Source of the DNA: Ramazzottius varieornatus
Taxonomy: Eukaryota > Tardigrada > Eutardigrada > Parachela > Ramazzottiidae
DNA: 64,000 nucleotides
Direction: 5' to 3'
NCBI GenBank assembly: GCA_001949185.1
Contig: BDGG01000002.1
Span: 3,465,427 to 3,529,426, forward strand
Translations under genes and position numbers: made by a program
The notes under the pieces: model-generated
The model's database searches: none
What the model was told of the DNA's origin: nothing
What the model saw: the letters and a program-made list of their open reading frames with translations, nothing else
Shown here: positions 48,902 to 62,855 of the stretch, one piece after another
Layout of the letters: the number at the start of each line of letters is the position of its first letter
How positions within the stretch are numbered: the first letter of the stretch is position 1

Positions 48902-51900
48902 ATGCCGTCTACTCAGCGACCCAACTCACAGTAAGTACATAGTACAATGTTCACAAACGCCTGGGAGATTTCACTGTTGGTTTTGCACTCTAGTGAGATC
49001 TATCGGAAGATCTCGATGGTCAGCCCGGCGCGTAGCGGAAAAAAGAACTCCATATCCCTGAGCCACGCTCTGCCGTTCATCAAACCGGCAGTGTCCGCCG
49101 ACCAAGCTCTGAACATCTCTTTCAGCTATTGGCACATCTCGCTGATTGTCGCTACTGTCGGTCTGCTCTATTTCGTACCGTTTTACGTTTGGCTTCTCGG
49201 TAAGGAATGTCACCCAGTATTAGTTGCTGTTCTTACGTGCAAAATACATAGTACTTGGGAGAGCGTGCAGGATCGTCATCACGCGCGGCGCATGTTTCCA
49301 CTGTTACAAGATAGAACGTGCGCCACTTGAAGCAACGACCACGTGCGTTCTCTTCGCCGGCTTTCCACTTGATCTCAAGTTTTGTTGTCTTGTGTATAGT
49401 ATCCACATGTATTTACTTGGCCTACCGGATAACGGAGTTTTATCGTGTTTGGGATCCATCGTGGCCGATTCTCCTTGCCCTCCGTCAATACTGCATTGTA
49501 GTCGCCTACCGATACTTCGGATTCTACCAAACATGGAAGTTCCACAGAAGCAGCTTCCGCGTCGCCGCTCAGCAGGAGGAGACCCTCCTCGACCTGATCA
49601 AGCTCAACGAAAGCACGGAGTACTCCAAGGACCATAAGCTGAGTCTGGAATACATCACGAGCTGTGAAGCGTTCGTGCGACTTCATCCCCTCACCAAAGC
49701 CACGGACTACGTCTCGTACACGGAAAGACTAAAGAACGGAGAGGACAGAGTCATGACGGCAGAAAAGCCGTCGTACTTTTCGAACACTTCCGGCACCATT
49801 GGTGGTCCGGTGCTGATACCTTTCACAAGGAGGGTGGCCAAAAAGATCATCCAGGTTGTGGCTTTGCAACAGTACAACGCCCAGAAACACATCCCCTGGG
49901 AAGAACTTCACCGACTTAGGCCCGTATGTGTGATTATGGTCAAAGAGTGGCAGCACGCTGAATTGACGAATTTCTATGATTGTTTGGACTGTGTCAATGA
50001 TAATACTGTGGTGTCGCTTTAGACTTGCTCGTAGCTGGCCCGTGATGGGTTGACGCATGTGTCACAGCAAACACAATTCGATCAAACTGTTTTTTGTAGA
50101 TACTCAAGTTGAGCTATGGGACGAAGAAGCGCACTGACACTACGGCGTCCGGCATTCGGGTGGGTGGAGCCGCGACAAACCCTTTCCTGTTCCAATGGTA
50201 CGGTGAGGTCTTCACGGCACCCTCGATCGTATACGACATCGAAGATCCACGGGCTGCCACTTACGTCCAGCTGCTTTTTGCCCTGAAGTACCGAAACCTC
50301 GGAGCCATCGATGGTCTGGCGGCTTCCCTGGTCTACTTTGCCCTGAAGCAGCTGGAGGCGGACTGGAAGGAACTGGTCAAGGATATTCGGTTGGGGTCTC
50401 TGAACAAAGACCTGTTACTGAGCGATAGTGTTCGGAGAATACTTGAAAGCCAACTTACTCCGGACCAACAACGAGCAAGCAGGCTGGAGCGGGAGTTTGA
50501 GAAAGGGTTCTCGAACATCGCTAACCGAATCTGGCCAAAGTTGAGAATCATAAACTGTATCACGATGGGAGCTTCCACCATTTATGCTAGGTACATTCGA
50601 GACTACTACGCTCGAGGTATGGTATCGTCCGTCTCTTTTTTCCGGTGCGCCAGTTACAGTATAAGCCACTGATATTCATAGGATACGAATTAAGATATAA
50701 TTGGATTTGATACGTTCTGGTACAGATGCTAGTATGTACACTGTGGCTTACGCCGGAGCCGAAGGACTTTTTGGCATTAACTTATGGCCACAAATGTATC
50801 CCAGTAGATTCGCTCTGCTACCCGATGTCAACTTCTACGAATTCATTCCTCTGAGAGACAAAGATAAGGAGCAACCCAAAACTCTCTTCATGGAACAGGT
50901 AAATATTCGAACTCATTCTTGCCCAAAAAGTTGCTTGACCTGTTGCCTGTTGGGCCCTTGTCGAGCTAAGGAACCGTTCAAAAATGTTGCAGTTGGAATG
51001 GAACCACGATTACGAACTGGTAATTACCACGGCAGCCAACTTGAATCGCTACCGGCTAGGTAATTACAAGCGATAACGTATATTGTGCGGCACACCGCTT
51101 TGCTACAGTATTTCTTCTGCTGTTATTGGAGGAAAAATTTTTTTGTTGAACCCAATAAGGCTCGTTTTTCTTCCAGGTGATATCGTTCGAGTGGTGGATT
51201 TCTACAACGAGATTCCTGTGGTCGAGTTCAAGGAAAAGTGAGTAAACTACACTCCTACAGATTTACTACAGCCTTCGGTCACCCGCTTTCCCCTACGTTA
51301 TTTTGTACTTTCAGACCGAGTGCGACCTTGAGTGTCAGAGGCGAACAAGTTCCCGAGAACTCTGTGTACCGCGCCCTGATGAACACCATAGCTCAGATGA
51401 AGTCGCGCATTTCTAACCTCGTGGACTACGCGACCTGCGAAAATATTCTGCTGAATTCCGCTAATGTTGATCTAGGTTAGACTCCTTTTGAGCACCACCC
51501 ACGGTTGCCGTAGTTTATCACCTAAGGATTGGGCGCGCATTCCTCGAAACAACACACCTAACATTATGGATCTCGCCCTAGGTCTAGCCTTACCATACCA
51601 CGCGATATTTGTCGAAATTAGCCCATCGCCCACCGAGAAAGACGATACAGCCGACCTTGCCAAGGACATCGCACAAACCGTAGGTGATACCGTTTGACGA
51701 GAACGATTTGATGAGCATACATTTTTCCCTTTATAACAGTACGACGAGAATCTTCGCAAGATCCACGAGAAGTACGACGAACTCCGAAGCCTTCCTTCCT
51801 TGTCTTGCGCGGTGGTTTACCTGATCAAAGCCGGAGGCTTCAGCCGGCTAAAAGATCATCTAATCCGGACAATGGGTGTAACCTCTTTCGAAGTGAAAAT

Positions 51901-51964
51901 GCGGCACATACTGCAGAAACGGGAGCTGGTGATGTTCTTGCTGAACAATGCATTACCCACTTAA
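48902..51964 (+). CDS. Membrane-anchored GH3-domain protein (GHDC-like)
   Basis: Member of the GH3 family, acyl-adenylate-forming enzymes best known as plant hormone-amino acid ligases; the animal members (GHDC) are poorly characterised. Exons 48902-48930, 48994-49199, 49400-50010, 50100-50616, 50726-50898, 50993-51059, 51177-51237, 51315-51475, 51582-51679 and 51740-51964 total 2148 nt (715 aa). Two or three hydrophobic segments occupy residues about 53-120 (ISLIVATVGLLYFVPFYVWL and VSTCIYLAYR). The adenylate-binding loop NTSGTIGG is at 207-214. YAGAEGLFGINLWPQ (about 463) corresponds to the second nucleotide motif, followed by LLPDVNFYEFIPL, YELVITTAANLNRYRLGDIV and PYHAIFVEI, all in family order. 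The 3' end of exon 3 is ambiguous: GTG|GTGTCG is used because it keeps phase. Intron 2 holds a hairpin element. Substrate unknown. Confidence 0.82.
49270..49343. repeat. Hairpin element copy 15 (GH3 intron 2)
   Basis: GGATCGTCATCACGCGCGGC then GCATGTTTCCACTG faces GAACGTGCGCCACTTGAAGC and AACGACC, inside the intron 49200-49399. Confidence 0.7.
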
Positions 51965-51979
51965 GTGACGCACGTGTAC

Positions 51980-52008
51980 ACACAGAGAGAAAGAGAGAGG
52001 GAGAGAGT
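51980..52008. repeat. GA-rich simple repeat
   Basis: A run of GA and GAAAG/GGAG units 15-45 bp after the GH3 stop codon. Simple-sequence repeat, likely transcribed in the 3' UTR. Confidence 0.6.
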
Positions 52009-53575
52009 GGCCGCAGCATAATGCGAGCTGAGCATTGTCTTTTGTGTAAACGTTTATTGGAATGCGTTTGTTGATCAGCTCATCCTATTAATTAGATCAT
52101 TGTTAGAGCGGTGCCAGATTGACCTGATCTGTCTTGCTGTCATAAAAGACATCCTTGAAGAGAGTTTACTGGCGCCACACACTGTAGCGTCAGAGTACAA
52201 CACTGTGCAAACACTCAGATGACGGTTAGTAAAATAATTATCAAACACTTGGGCGGCAGAGAATGACAGTAGACGGTCGGAGCACCACTGACCACATTAA
52301 CCTCGGTGAGCAGCGATATTTGACATTCGTTTATAAACTGCCAACAGCGATCTGCTCCAGTGTAAACGAGAAGAATACTCGGATAATATTACCTGCATAT
52401 GATCCTATGCAGAAAAATGATTTTGAGGTCTGTGTAGTATCATCTTTCCTAAGAACCGTTAAGGCTTTATAGAAAAAGTGGGTCGAATGATACTACGAAC
52501 CGATTTTCGAACGCTTATTGGCTTAGGAAATCCTTGATGGCTGTTGAGTGCCATTGATATCAATGTGAGCTTGAATGTACAGGAAGAATGGTAGCTCGTA
52601 ATGGCGGTTCTTCTACAGTTTTCCGATATTTATGGTGTAGCCACACTAGGTTCACTGGACACGCGCGAAACATAAGACCTGCATAAGACCTGCTCGTACC
52701 GTTTCCTATTTCCGTGTTTCTCGCCTGCTTCCCTGTCAGAGCTTTCTGGCTCTTTTGTTTCCGTTGCAGTCAAAAGGTTTAGGGAAGAAGGCAGCTGGTA
52801 TCGTACTTGGATTTCGCTTACAAGATACACTTGCTTGCATTCACCGCTCGGATTAGAGCGGCTTCCAGCTGGTGTCCTGAATTAAAATAAAGCACTCGTC
52901 GTCAATCCTTCGCTCCATGAACCGCAGACACCATTAGACATGCTTCCTCGTTAGCGCTGACGCTCTGACACAGTTTGGTTTGTATTAATTGCATTGCTGC
53001 CTTCGGCTGACTGAAGCTTCTGCGGCTTCCCTGATTCCTATTATTCTTCCGCTCAACTAAACCGCCCGCGAAACGTCGAGAGTGATATTTATTCTCGTCA
53101 ATAACATATGCTCTGCTCATTTTGAGCGTCGACATATGTGGTCAGTAATTATAAATGCAAGCAACAGGCAGGTGTCACATCATCCCTCCGAAACCGGTTC
53201 ACCTTTTTTTGCCTACTCTCTAATTACAGGACTGAATGGTAATGAGCAGATGAGCTGCAATCACCACCTGTCGACGGCACGTGGAACACGTGAAGCGCTT
53301 ATCGATAGAATACCGAATTGGTCGAGTCTGGAGAGTAGACTGAGACTTGTAGAGCAACTTGTGATGCTCGATGACTGACCGATGATTTTAACAGGTCTCA
53401 AAAAAGGATGCCGCCAGCGGATGGCCTTAATCATGACAGCAAAGTGTCGGCTTAGTATTAACGTCGTTTAAGTGTAGTGAGAGCTCTTAATTGCATAATC
53501 CCTAGCTTGCTGAGAACCTTGCGATGATGGATGTTTCAAGCTTGTCTTGTTTTCCAGCCTAATAGTCTTCCCGAC

Positions 53576-53662
53576 CAACCCGGATTGTTTTCCCAAGTGG
53601 CGCAAGCTCTCGGCCAAAAGCAATGAAAACATGCACCACTTCAGATAACGGTCATTTCCGAA
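53576..53662. repeat. Hairpin element copy 16
   Basis: CGGATTGTTTTCCCAAGTGG then CGCAAGCTCTCGGCCAAAAG faces AACATGCACCACTTCAG and AACGGTCATTTCCG. Intergenic, reverse loop orientation. Confidence 0.75.
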
Positions 53663-56600
53663 CCGACCATGCGGTTACAACGTTGTGCACGCGGTACTCG
53701 AGAACCAACCCGGAAGAAGAAATGTAGGTCGGCTCTGTCAAGAGTCGATGTCATTACCTTTCTGTTGTTGCAGTGCAAGATTTGGTAGCGGGGTGAAGGA
53801 AAAGATGAACAGAAGTTTACTCAGTGGATTCTGATCAACAAGGAAATTCGTCAGTGATATTGAGTTTGAAGGAGATGTTATAGTTTAGACAATGGCCGAT
53901 GATCGGAGGCTTGATCATGCAGTTTGATGAAGCCGTATTCGTACACACAAGCTGTTCATTGTTTACCATCTGCAAGACTATGGTCAATTTCCATTCGATC
54001 ATCTAGATTGAGGCAGGTGTTTGGCTGGCGATAAGAAAGCCTTCTTGAAGCGACAGGTCAAGCTGACCACATAGTGTACTTGAATACCAACTTTGATCAT
54101 TTTACAGTGTACAATTATGCACCCGTCAAGATCACAGGGAGGAAAGAGCGAATATTCCGAAACATCTGCAGCAAATTAGCAGTCTGGAGACAGTAGCCGC
54201 TGGTCAAGACACTGACAGCTGCTGGGCTTGAAGGAGTGCATAATCAATTCACGATGTAACGCGTCAGACGGATGCAGAGGGCGATCAAGAGTCAGAGGGG
54301 TACTTCAATTACGTTTTGCCAAGCCTTTCTTGCGCCGCGTAGATAGATGGACGTGCTGGTCGAGTGCGCCGTCCGAAGATCGACTTCACTGTGCAAATTG
54401 GATATGACATAATAGCATCTTTACTTGTCTGTCAGCTTGGATCGTGTTGGTCAGTTGGTTCCGGACGGAGATTGAACTTCGACCAGACAGTCTTCTTCTC
54501 TTTGTTGAAGGACCTTATTAGACTTGTAAAAAGATGGGATTGGAAAAAACAACTTTCTAATTCCCTTGTACTCATTTTCCTTTTAGGGTACCCGTATACT
54601 TGGTACGGTTTCTCGCTGGACGTCGTTTTGTGACTTGCTGGCTGTGGTATAAGAGACCACGACGATTTTCTACGTTAGAGACACTGAGTTAATTTTGGAT
54701 TTCGTCATCAGGGTTCGAATACACAGTAATTTTACGGCGTACCTCGAACATCTCTGGGGAATATTATTGTCTAAATTACGATATAATTTTCAGTAAGATA
54801 ATTATTATGTGCTTTTCCGTACAATATCCGCAAGACAGAAGATAAACATATGGCCAATCACCTCGCACGCCGACGCCCACCGAGCTGTCGATCTTCCGTC
54901 TCGCCACGGTCAGCATTCGCGGCAGCCACTACAGATCGTAGAGTAAGGCAGCTGAAGCAGCAGTTCTAGTGGCAAAGCGCACCATCTTTATCGCCAGCTC
55001 CAAGCTGTTCGTCAAGACGTGCGTTAAATCGGAACGATCATTCTTATTCCGCTTGTTTATTTCCCCGTCAAGTGTTGGCTTGCATACCATCTCACCTTAT
55101 CGCTGCCTTGTCTGAATATTATCTCGTACCGCACTTTACATAAACTGCCTTCGATTTCATCATGCATCTATGTCATTGGAAAGCTGATATCCGGTCTCTC
55201 TTGTGTGTTCTGTGATTGGGGAAGTTTGTTGTGGAGATTTGATCCCATCCTTCGCATATCTCGTTGATCTCACGGTTTTAAACCGGTAAGTCCTTCCTTT
55301 GTCGTCTCGAGATGCGCCACACATTCCTACAATACCTCCACACAAATCACCCTCAAAGGTTTTTTCCACTCTGGCGCGACTACTTTTCCCGGTAGTCTTA
55401 AATATATGGTGTGCCGCGATCAACAGCCTTCTGTTGTTTCGGCCATTGAAGAGGCCCACAGCTTGCAGCTGTCAGTTACGTTTTTTCTTCGCCATTTTTG
55501 TCGAAGCCAGATTTTGACATATGGCGCTGCCTTTGTTCTTTTATGACATGACACGTTTACAACCTTGTTTTTTGCACAGCCGGTTCTTCGTCTATTGCGC
55601 TCGGGAACTAAGATGGCAACGTTAACCAGTGTAACAGGTTGCTGCAGTCCAAACTTTTACGGAAAATATACAGAGAGAATATTCAGGAAGGGCTCGAAGA
55701 AAAGTTCAGGATGACTCAGGATGAAAAGTTCAGGAGGATGGTAGTTCAGGATGATATCATCGTGGGATTGTTCAGATTGAATACAAGTTGTCTTGTGGTT
55801 CTTGAGGGTTGAGACAAAAGGTTCAGGGTCTGTTTTTAATTGGAGTGTGGGCTGTAGAGTGTCTTCGTGGTTTTCCGAGAGTGGATCTGTGGGGATCAAG
55901 TCAAGAGCTTGTGGCGGCTGTCATGTAGGGTTTGCTCTTGCATCCAGTGCGTGACAAGTCTTTGCACCTTGCAAATCACACTTGTCCACTTACTCGTCCG
56001 ACAACGGCATTCGTTCTCTCGCTTACCGTTACGTAAGGCAAGCACCAGAAAGTCAGAGATTCCGTGCCCGACGACAGATCCTGACTCATGTCGCTCGTGA
56101 CTTTACGTTTTGATTCTTGGCCGAATATCGTAGAACAATTCCCGCAACAAAGCGTGCCGACGTCGAAACTGCATAAGCCTAGTCAAGATCGAAACCAGGA
56201 AGTAACGTGGTAGACGAAGGTGTTCTTGGAGAATGGTGGAATTTTTGTGTCATGACTTCTTCTGAAGGACCCTTCGACCTTTCCGGTGTTACAGCAGAGG
56301 TTCTTGGTCAGTACAGGCAGTGATGCAGGTCTGCGGGGTGGATTATGCATGGTCATTTGCGTACCATATGGACACTTCGATGAAGCCATCGCATGGCCGC
56401 TCGAACGTGGTTACAAAGAACCACAAAGCAGCTCAGGTTTTACCTTGAGACGCGCAAACACGTTCGTACAGTGTATACCTTTCATTCCATTGCATTCTCT
56501 ACACAGTATGTAACATACCCATGTTTGTTCTGGGTGCGCTGTGACAAAACATCAGATCGCTTTTGATGTCATCAAAAAAGGGCCGCGGAGAACCAGCTCG

Positions 56601-57906
56601 GTCCCTCCTTACCTTCACGGTCCTCTGCGACTGCACAGTCGGCTCTCTGTGCGGAAGCACTTAACCGTGAAACGATTAAGAGCTCTCGCAAACATTCACA
56701 TGGTCAATCAAAACCCGCTCCGAATAAAACTTGACGGTGAAGAAAAGAAACTCGCTTGCACAATTCCGCCGACGGCACAGACAATCTGTCACGATCAATA
56801 TGCACTAACACCATCCACCGGTCAGTCTGTACGTAATTAGGTCCGACCAAGCTCGTTGAGAGAAAAACCTTCCGCAACGAGGCATTACTGCTTTTTTTAA
56901 TTGGCTTCTCGCGGTTTTTCGATGACAGATTGAGAACGGGCCATTTGACCGACCATTGCGCGTAACAACTCGCTCACAGTTGGGCCCGCGTAGTTTGACA
57001 CGATACAGCTTGCTCCACGTGGGTTCTCTGCTTTTCTGCGTTGTCTTGCAATTCGAAAGAAGGCCTATGTTGTAACCATGCTGGAGCGAAATGTGTCGTG
57101 ACAAAACATGCTGGTAAAAAGTCGCCAAACGAAGATTAACGGGCTGCTTAGCGCGATTGGCACTGACTGAGGATGTACACTTTTGTCACGAACTCGGTCG
57201 ATCTTTGAACCATCAGGCCTTGTTCTTTACTTCATACGGCGCAGTCTTTTACCACTTCCGCACGACGTGTTCCGGAAGTGCTGTTCAGCAAGCCCGCAAA
57301 ACTTTCTTCCGCTTCATCAAAAAATTGAGTTACCATCAGACCGTTCATCTTTACAGGGCTGGATCGCATGCTGCTTTTGGAAGAATCGGTAGAAAAAATT
57401 TCGAGTCTCGATACTCCGATCCGATACTCAATTTACATTTTCTTGTCTGTCCATGCATCGAAAAATCAACATGGGACTGACAAATCGATGAATACATGTT
57501 CAAGAAGACGCTGTAATAGCATCTGCCAACGTCGGCATACGCCCATGAAACCTACATTCGTACTTCACCCGCGCGATAAGAAACCCGCTTTCCCGTGCAG
57601 CGCATAACGAGCGATGATGCGTAATACGACAGCTGTAGCATTATCATCGAAGCACAGGCAAGTCGAGCGCATTAGAACGGAAAATGCGACATGGACCCAA
57701 AAATGGAGCATTTTATACTGTATACACAGACATTATGATAAACGAGTCAGCCGCATTACGGCGGACCGTCACACTGTAGCAGTTCTCAGCGTAACATGAG
57801 TAACCTCCCTTGCTGAAAGACAACATTGGACATCTCTGTATCAATATTACGTTATTTTATGCATCAAGCGTTCCTTTCTCTTTTAGCGCACACGTTTTGA
57901 TCAAAG

Positions 57907-60900
57907 ATGCATAAATCGGTCCATACATTTCGTCTGTCGACACCAACGTTGCCGGCTCCTGTGAACATCAAGCGCCTTTCCCGCACCGGCTCCTCCCTGT
58001 CGGGTAGCTCCAGCACTATCAATCGTTTATCTTGCGCGCCCGATGAGAGCGCCACACTTTCCCTGGCATTGCAGCAGAAATCCCCTGCTCCCGTCGCCAC
58101 TAATCCCAAAGCTCCGTCCTCATTGAATTTTAATTCCCGACAAGCATCTACTCAACAGAATCGTAGGAAAGTGGCTGAAGCCACTCCATCAGTGGATGAT
58201 CATTTGTACGAGGAAATCAACAGTGTTTACCGCAGCCCTTCTTCCACGATTTCTCCACCGGAAAATAACCCCTCCGTGATCAAAAGAAATTACCGCTGCC
58301 ATGCTTCTACACTTTCCCCAGGAGATAACTCAAAACGAAATTCATATTGCCCTTCTTCTACGCATTTATCCTTTCCTGTGACTGGAAGAGGGAGTAAAAT
58401 GTCGACATCGACGTCGGTCTTGACCGCACCTATTTCTTCCCAGACTACTTCAAGTGTCAATCCCCCCCCTGACCCACCCAAATTAGCACCAGTCAGCGGT
58501 GTGCTGCACAATCAGGTAAGAGCCGTTTTACTCTTCGGTGTATTCGCAGAGAGATATGGTAATCGGGATGTGCTTAAGAAGAATAATTGCCACCTTTACA
58601 AGTCGCCTTTCGATTGCTCTTGACAATGGTGTGAAAGGCAAGGGGACGCCTGCATCCCTGATCTTCCATGGATTCCTGAGATAAGATTAAACAATGGCTA
58701 GGGATGAACTTATTTCTTGGCTTCGGCTTGCTATGGCCGCTCTGGCCATTGGACAGCGGTCGTTCGCATCGATGAGCAAATTCAATAAGGAAAACGTGCA
58801 AGGGAATATCGATTGATATCCAACGAATTCCCTAAATATCTCTTTGGAAGTGGGTAAATGAAAGGCGCGGCTGGGCTGCAACAACTCCAAAACTTATTTG
58901 ATTAAATGCAGTTTGAAATCGAATTGGGACTTCCAATGACCGAAAGAAAATGATCGTGACCGATCGAAAAGCGTTTCCTGTCCAAAACACCCTTTATCTT
59001 TATGACCCATACACAACTCCTGGAGATAGCTATACTATCAACGCGTTAAATAGCATGCCGGGAATATTTCTCGTTTATCCAAAATCCGTTTAGAAGATTC
59101 AGCATCATGATATGAATATCATAAGTTCGTCAGATACATGTTTTCTACGTTTGTCTACGTTTATCCACGCTTATCTGGGCACGACAGTTTATCGACACCG
59201 CAAAAACTTCATTTTTCGAAGTGATGACGCATTCCCACATTCTTCGTGCATTTTCCCACCAGTCGAGACCCAACCACGCCCATGTTAACGTCACAATTAA
59301 TCACCGCCTTGATTCTTGACACATGTTTGACTGATCAAAAAACATTTTGTCTATGTGGATTAAAGGCAGACAGTTCGAGAGTAAGACCGATGTCACCAGG
59401 CAGCTTTCAGCCTCCTTGCAAGCCGGCTGAATACATCCGGTGGTAGTTCAAGCGTAACCGGCGAACTTGTCAGCTAGACAGGTGCGGATATCGTGATGTG
59501 ACTGAGCCGTCTAAACTGGCCTCTTCCCTTCCTTCACCTGTTGAAGGAGGGAAACTTAATCCGCGTCCAGCATATCTATTCATATTTACTGAACAAAAAG
59601 ATCATCTTTGCCTCGGAACTTTTGCTATGACTTTTACTTGCTCTAAACGAGCCGGTTTGGTCGTCTTTCCAGCCACCGAGACCACAGAGGCTTTAGAAAT
59701 GCAAAGAAGGGAGAAAGAAGTTTAAACCGGTTTGACAGAAGCTTTAGAAGTCTTTGCTTTATAGCTAGAAGCTGAATTTGAATATGGACGCGGTGGCATT
59801 TTCAAGGTTTCGAATTTCAACACAAGAGGTCGATTTCTCAAAGTGGGTAACAATCAGACAAGTTGAAGGGGGAAAGGCAAGGTGTAATGGAGAAACTGTT
59901 TGTGACACATAACGGGTCAGCAGACATGGAAAGACGTGAAAAGTTATAATTTGGTAATTGTAGCCATGAGTGCCCATATGTGAAGAGACTTGTGCGAGCA
60001 TGTTGTCTTCGAGCTCAGACTTAAATCAAAACGTCGCGGGAAATTGCATGCATGTGCCTCATTCCGACTAAGAACATTTTAATGATGACTGCATAGCGTA
60101 TTGCCACACAGTCAACGACGTGACCAATATCAGAAATGATGAATTATGACAGCTCTCGCCAATTTCGCTCACAGTGTATCCGCATTTCGGTAGATCATAT
60201 CGACTAAGAACATTTCTGCATGAGTGGTCTCCAACCGCTTTGCATGACTATCCAACGCAAGCTTGGCTCGGGTCGACTAAGAAATCTTCGTTCACGAGCG
60301 ATAATTACAAAACTAAAAGTGATCGAATGTTAGCAAAGTTACGCACAATTTGAAGACCCAAAAGCATCAAAACTAGCATTGGAAGTATTATCGGGAACAG
60401 TGGGAAGTCCTTCTAGTCCGCACATTCCAGTAACGTTCATCTTTGGTTATGAAAATAAACTCGCATGGAGAGGAAACGCGTGGGTCACATCTGGCTGTAA
60501 GAGCCTATTTATATTCCCGCTTTATGGGCGGTCACTATACAGACGGAAGGATAAAATCAAAAGAGCATTATTTGTTCTAATGTGGCGCATTTTGTTTCGC
60601 TGTATGCTTTATTCATCAGTGTTTTTCTTACTTTGTAGAGTCCGGCACTCATCCGGCCTATTGCCTTCCGGCCGTACATCCGGACGCCGATCGATATCGA
60701 TCAGGACCTGGACGACGTGGTGGCTCCACTGACCTCACCCAAGCCGTCCCTTTCCCACAGTTCGACCAAGCCCACGGCTGAATCGGTCTCTAATGGCCAC
60801 TTGAGTCGTAAGCCCACCGGACGTTCGCTATCTGACCCCTGGAAGGGCAGTGGGAACCGGAAAGCCATTGCGCCCTTTGGAGCCAGCAGCAGTGATTTTA

Positions 60901-62310
60901 AAAGCCGCTCAACACCGTCGTCCGTCAAGGAGGAGACCGGCAGTCAACATGTGTATTATCCGTCCAGCAGTGACAAGTCCAGCTATGGATATGTCAGCTG
61001 CAGTGACCAAAGCGTCGAGAGCTTGTACAACGCTACGTCGGGAACCCCAAGAACCTACCATGCTCGCATGATCGGCTCCACGTGAGTGTTGACGCAAAAC
61101 AAGTCTTCCATCAAAATTTTTTCAAATATTTCAAAAAATACAAAAGAAGTCCTCAGTATTCAAACTTTTTTAACCTACAAAAGAAGTCCTCAGTACTGAT
61201 TTTTCACGGTTATCTGCAGTGACGAAGAAGCTTTCAACCTGGACGAAGGATACCATGTCATCAGTACACCTTCTCCGAGTGATTCCGGCATTGCTATCAA
61301 CTACGAAGCCCTTCTTCGAGACCGCGACAACGAGATTATCGCACTGCGGAAAACCATGGAGCTCAACGAGAATGTGATTTTCAGGGTACACGAAGAGAAA
61401 GAGGTATATTACGGAAACCACTTCCGTGTCTTTCGCATTCTAGTGTGTGATTGAACTCACCATTGTTTCATCTGCCGTTTAGGCTGCCTGGCGAAGGCAG
61501 AATGAGTCCATCAAGCAGCATTACGAAGGTCTACTGGAGAAGCAGCGAAAAGAGCAGGATCAGCGCGTTGCCGAGCTGACGCGGACCATTGAGGAGCTGC
61601 GTGGGCAGAGTGTCAAGCTGCAGACACAAGTGCAGACAGCCATGAACAGTAAAATTGATATGGAATCGTCAATTCAGCAATTAGAAAAGCAATGTCAAGA
61701 CGCACAGATACGCTTGGACGAGGCTAATTGGAGCGTCGGTGACAAGAACGGCCAGCTTGCCTTACTGAAGAAATCTACCCGTACTGCCGATAACGAGGCC
61801 ACCTGTCAGCAAGTCACCATCCTCCAACAAAAACTGGAAGCTGCCCAAAAGGAAGCCCTACAAAGGAATGCGGAACTGAAAGACCTCCGGCAAACTCTCA
61901 ACTTCCTCTCGCAAGAACTCTACCAAGTACAGCAGAAGTTTGACGCGACTAGGGAAGAACTCGATACGCGAAGGGACAGTGGTGCCGCCTCGAAATCGAA
62001 CCGCGAATCTATCGTGGCGAACCTTTGCGAGTCCTTGGATTATATGGACATGGAGAGGTTGAAGAAAGAAATGGCAGACATGAAAGCCAAGTACAATACC
62101 GAAAAAAGAACGTTCGAGGAAGAAAGAGCGACGTGGTTCGAGGAGAAAGAGAAGGTGGTGAAGTACCAAAAGCAGCTTCAGTTGAATTATCTCGAGATTT
62201 ATAAAAGGAATTGTAGTCTGGAAGCGCAGTTGGATGATGTCACGGCCAGTTTGAGACTGAACGGTCATGATGATTCAAGGCCGAATAGTGTGCGAGAATC
62301 AGATTGTTGA
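57907..62310 (+). CDS. LZTS/N4BP3-type (Fez1-domain) coiled-coil protein
   Basis: Cytoplasmic scaffold-type protein; vertebrate LZTS1-3 and N4BP3 act at synapses, microtubules and in Wnt/Nedd4 contexts. Exons 57907-58515, 60639-61081, 61220-61403 and 61483-62310 give 687 aa. Residues 1-350 are disordered and rich in Ser, Pro and Thr (for example SSSTINRLSC, PPPDPPKLAP). From about 372 a continuous coiled coil begins with YEALLRDRDNEIIALRKTME and NENVIFRVHEEKEAAWRRQ, the diagnostic start of the Fez1 region, then long Gln/Glu/Lys heptads such as QQLEKQCQDAQIRLDEANW, up to about 665. The polar tail ends SVRESDC. Intron 1 is 2.1 kb, the longest in the window. Which subfamily member is orthologous is not resolved. 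An AATAAA at 62596-62601 could be its poly(A) signal. Confidence 0.72.
61139..61196. repeat. Short direct repeat in intron 2 of the LZTS-like gene
   Basis: The 20-bp word TACAAAAGAAGTCCTCAGTA occurs twice, at 61139-61158 and 61177-61196. It looks like a recent local duplication. Confidence 0.7.
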
Positions 62311-62623
62311 GAAATAGTTCCTGGCGTTAGGGTTTTGTAGACTGGGAGTTTTCTGCTCGCATTGACACGAATATCTTTCTAGTTCTAAGTGTACCGATAG
62401 ATCTCTTGCGAATGAATAATTAACACCGAAATATTGTCTGTCCAATCAAGAAAAGCAGATGAAACTCGAAATACACGGAACACTTCCACATTCAGGTGAT
62501 TAGTCGAGCGTCGTAATTCCTGGTGCAGCTTGCAAAAGCTGTAAAGCCACTAAACTTACAGTGCAGTCTAAGTTCTGATTGTTACAATTCATCGGAATAA
62601 AACCGGACTTCGTTCACAAAATT

Positions 62624-62695
62624 GGCCGCGTGGCCTAATGGCAAGGCGTCTGACTTCGAATCAGGAGATTGCGGGTTCGACCCCCACCGTGGTCA
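62624..62695 (+). tRNA. trnR-UCG: tRNA-Arg (anticodon TCG)
   Basis: 72-nt cloverleaf. Acceptor GGCCGCG pairs with CGTGGTC (two G-U pairs). D arm is GCC-TAATGGCAA-GGC. The anticodon arm TCTGA-CTTCGAA-TCAGG gives anticodon TCG. T arm is GCGGG-TTCGACC-CCCAC, with one C-A mismatch. The B-box GGTTCGACCCC is intact. No intron; the CCA is not encoded. It reads the Arg codon CGA. Confidence 0.92.
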
Positions 62696-62855
62696 ACTTT
62701 TTGGTTTCCAAAACAAGGTTTGAGTTGCCTGCTTTTACCTGTCACATACGCGATAAAAACATGGTAAAAGCACAAATGGTCTTTTCTTTCGGGAAAGCTG
62801 TCACGGTTCAAAATATCAGTCTTCCAATTTCCACTGGACGGGAAAATGTCAAAAG

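Larger units (their letters stand above)
51965..57906. other. 5.9-kb gene-free stretch
   Basis: No exon chain, conserved domain or RNA gene was recognised on either strand. It contains a GA-rich simple repeat at about 51980-52008 (in the 3' UTR of the GH3 gene), one hairpin element (53576-53662) and short direct repeats of GTTCAGGATGA around 55.69-55.76 kb. Confidence 0.45.
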
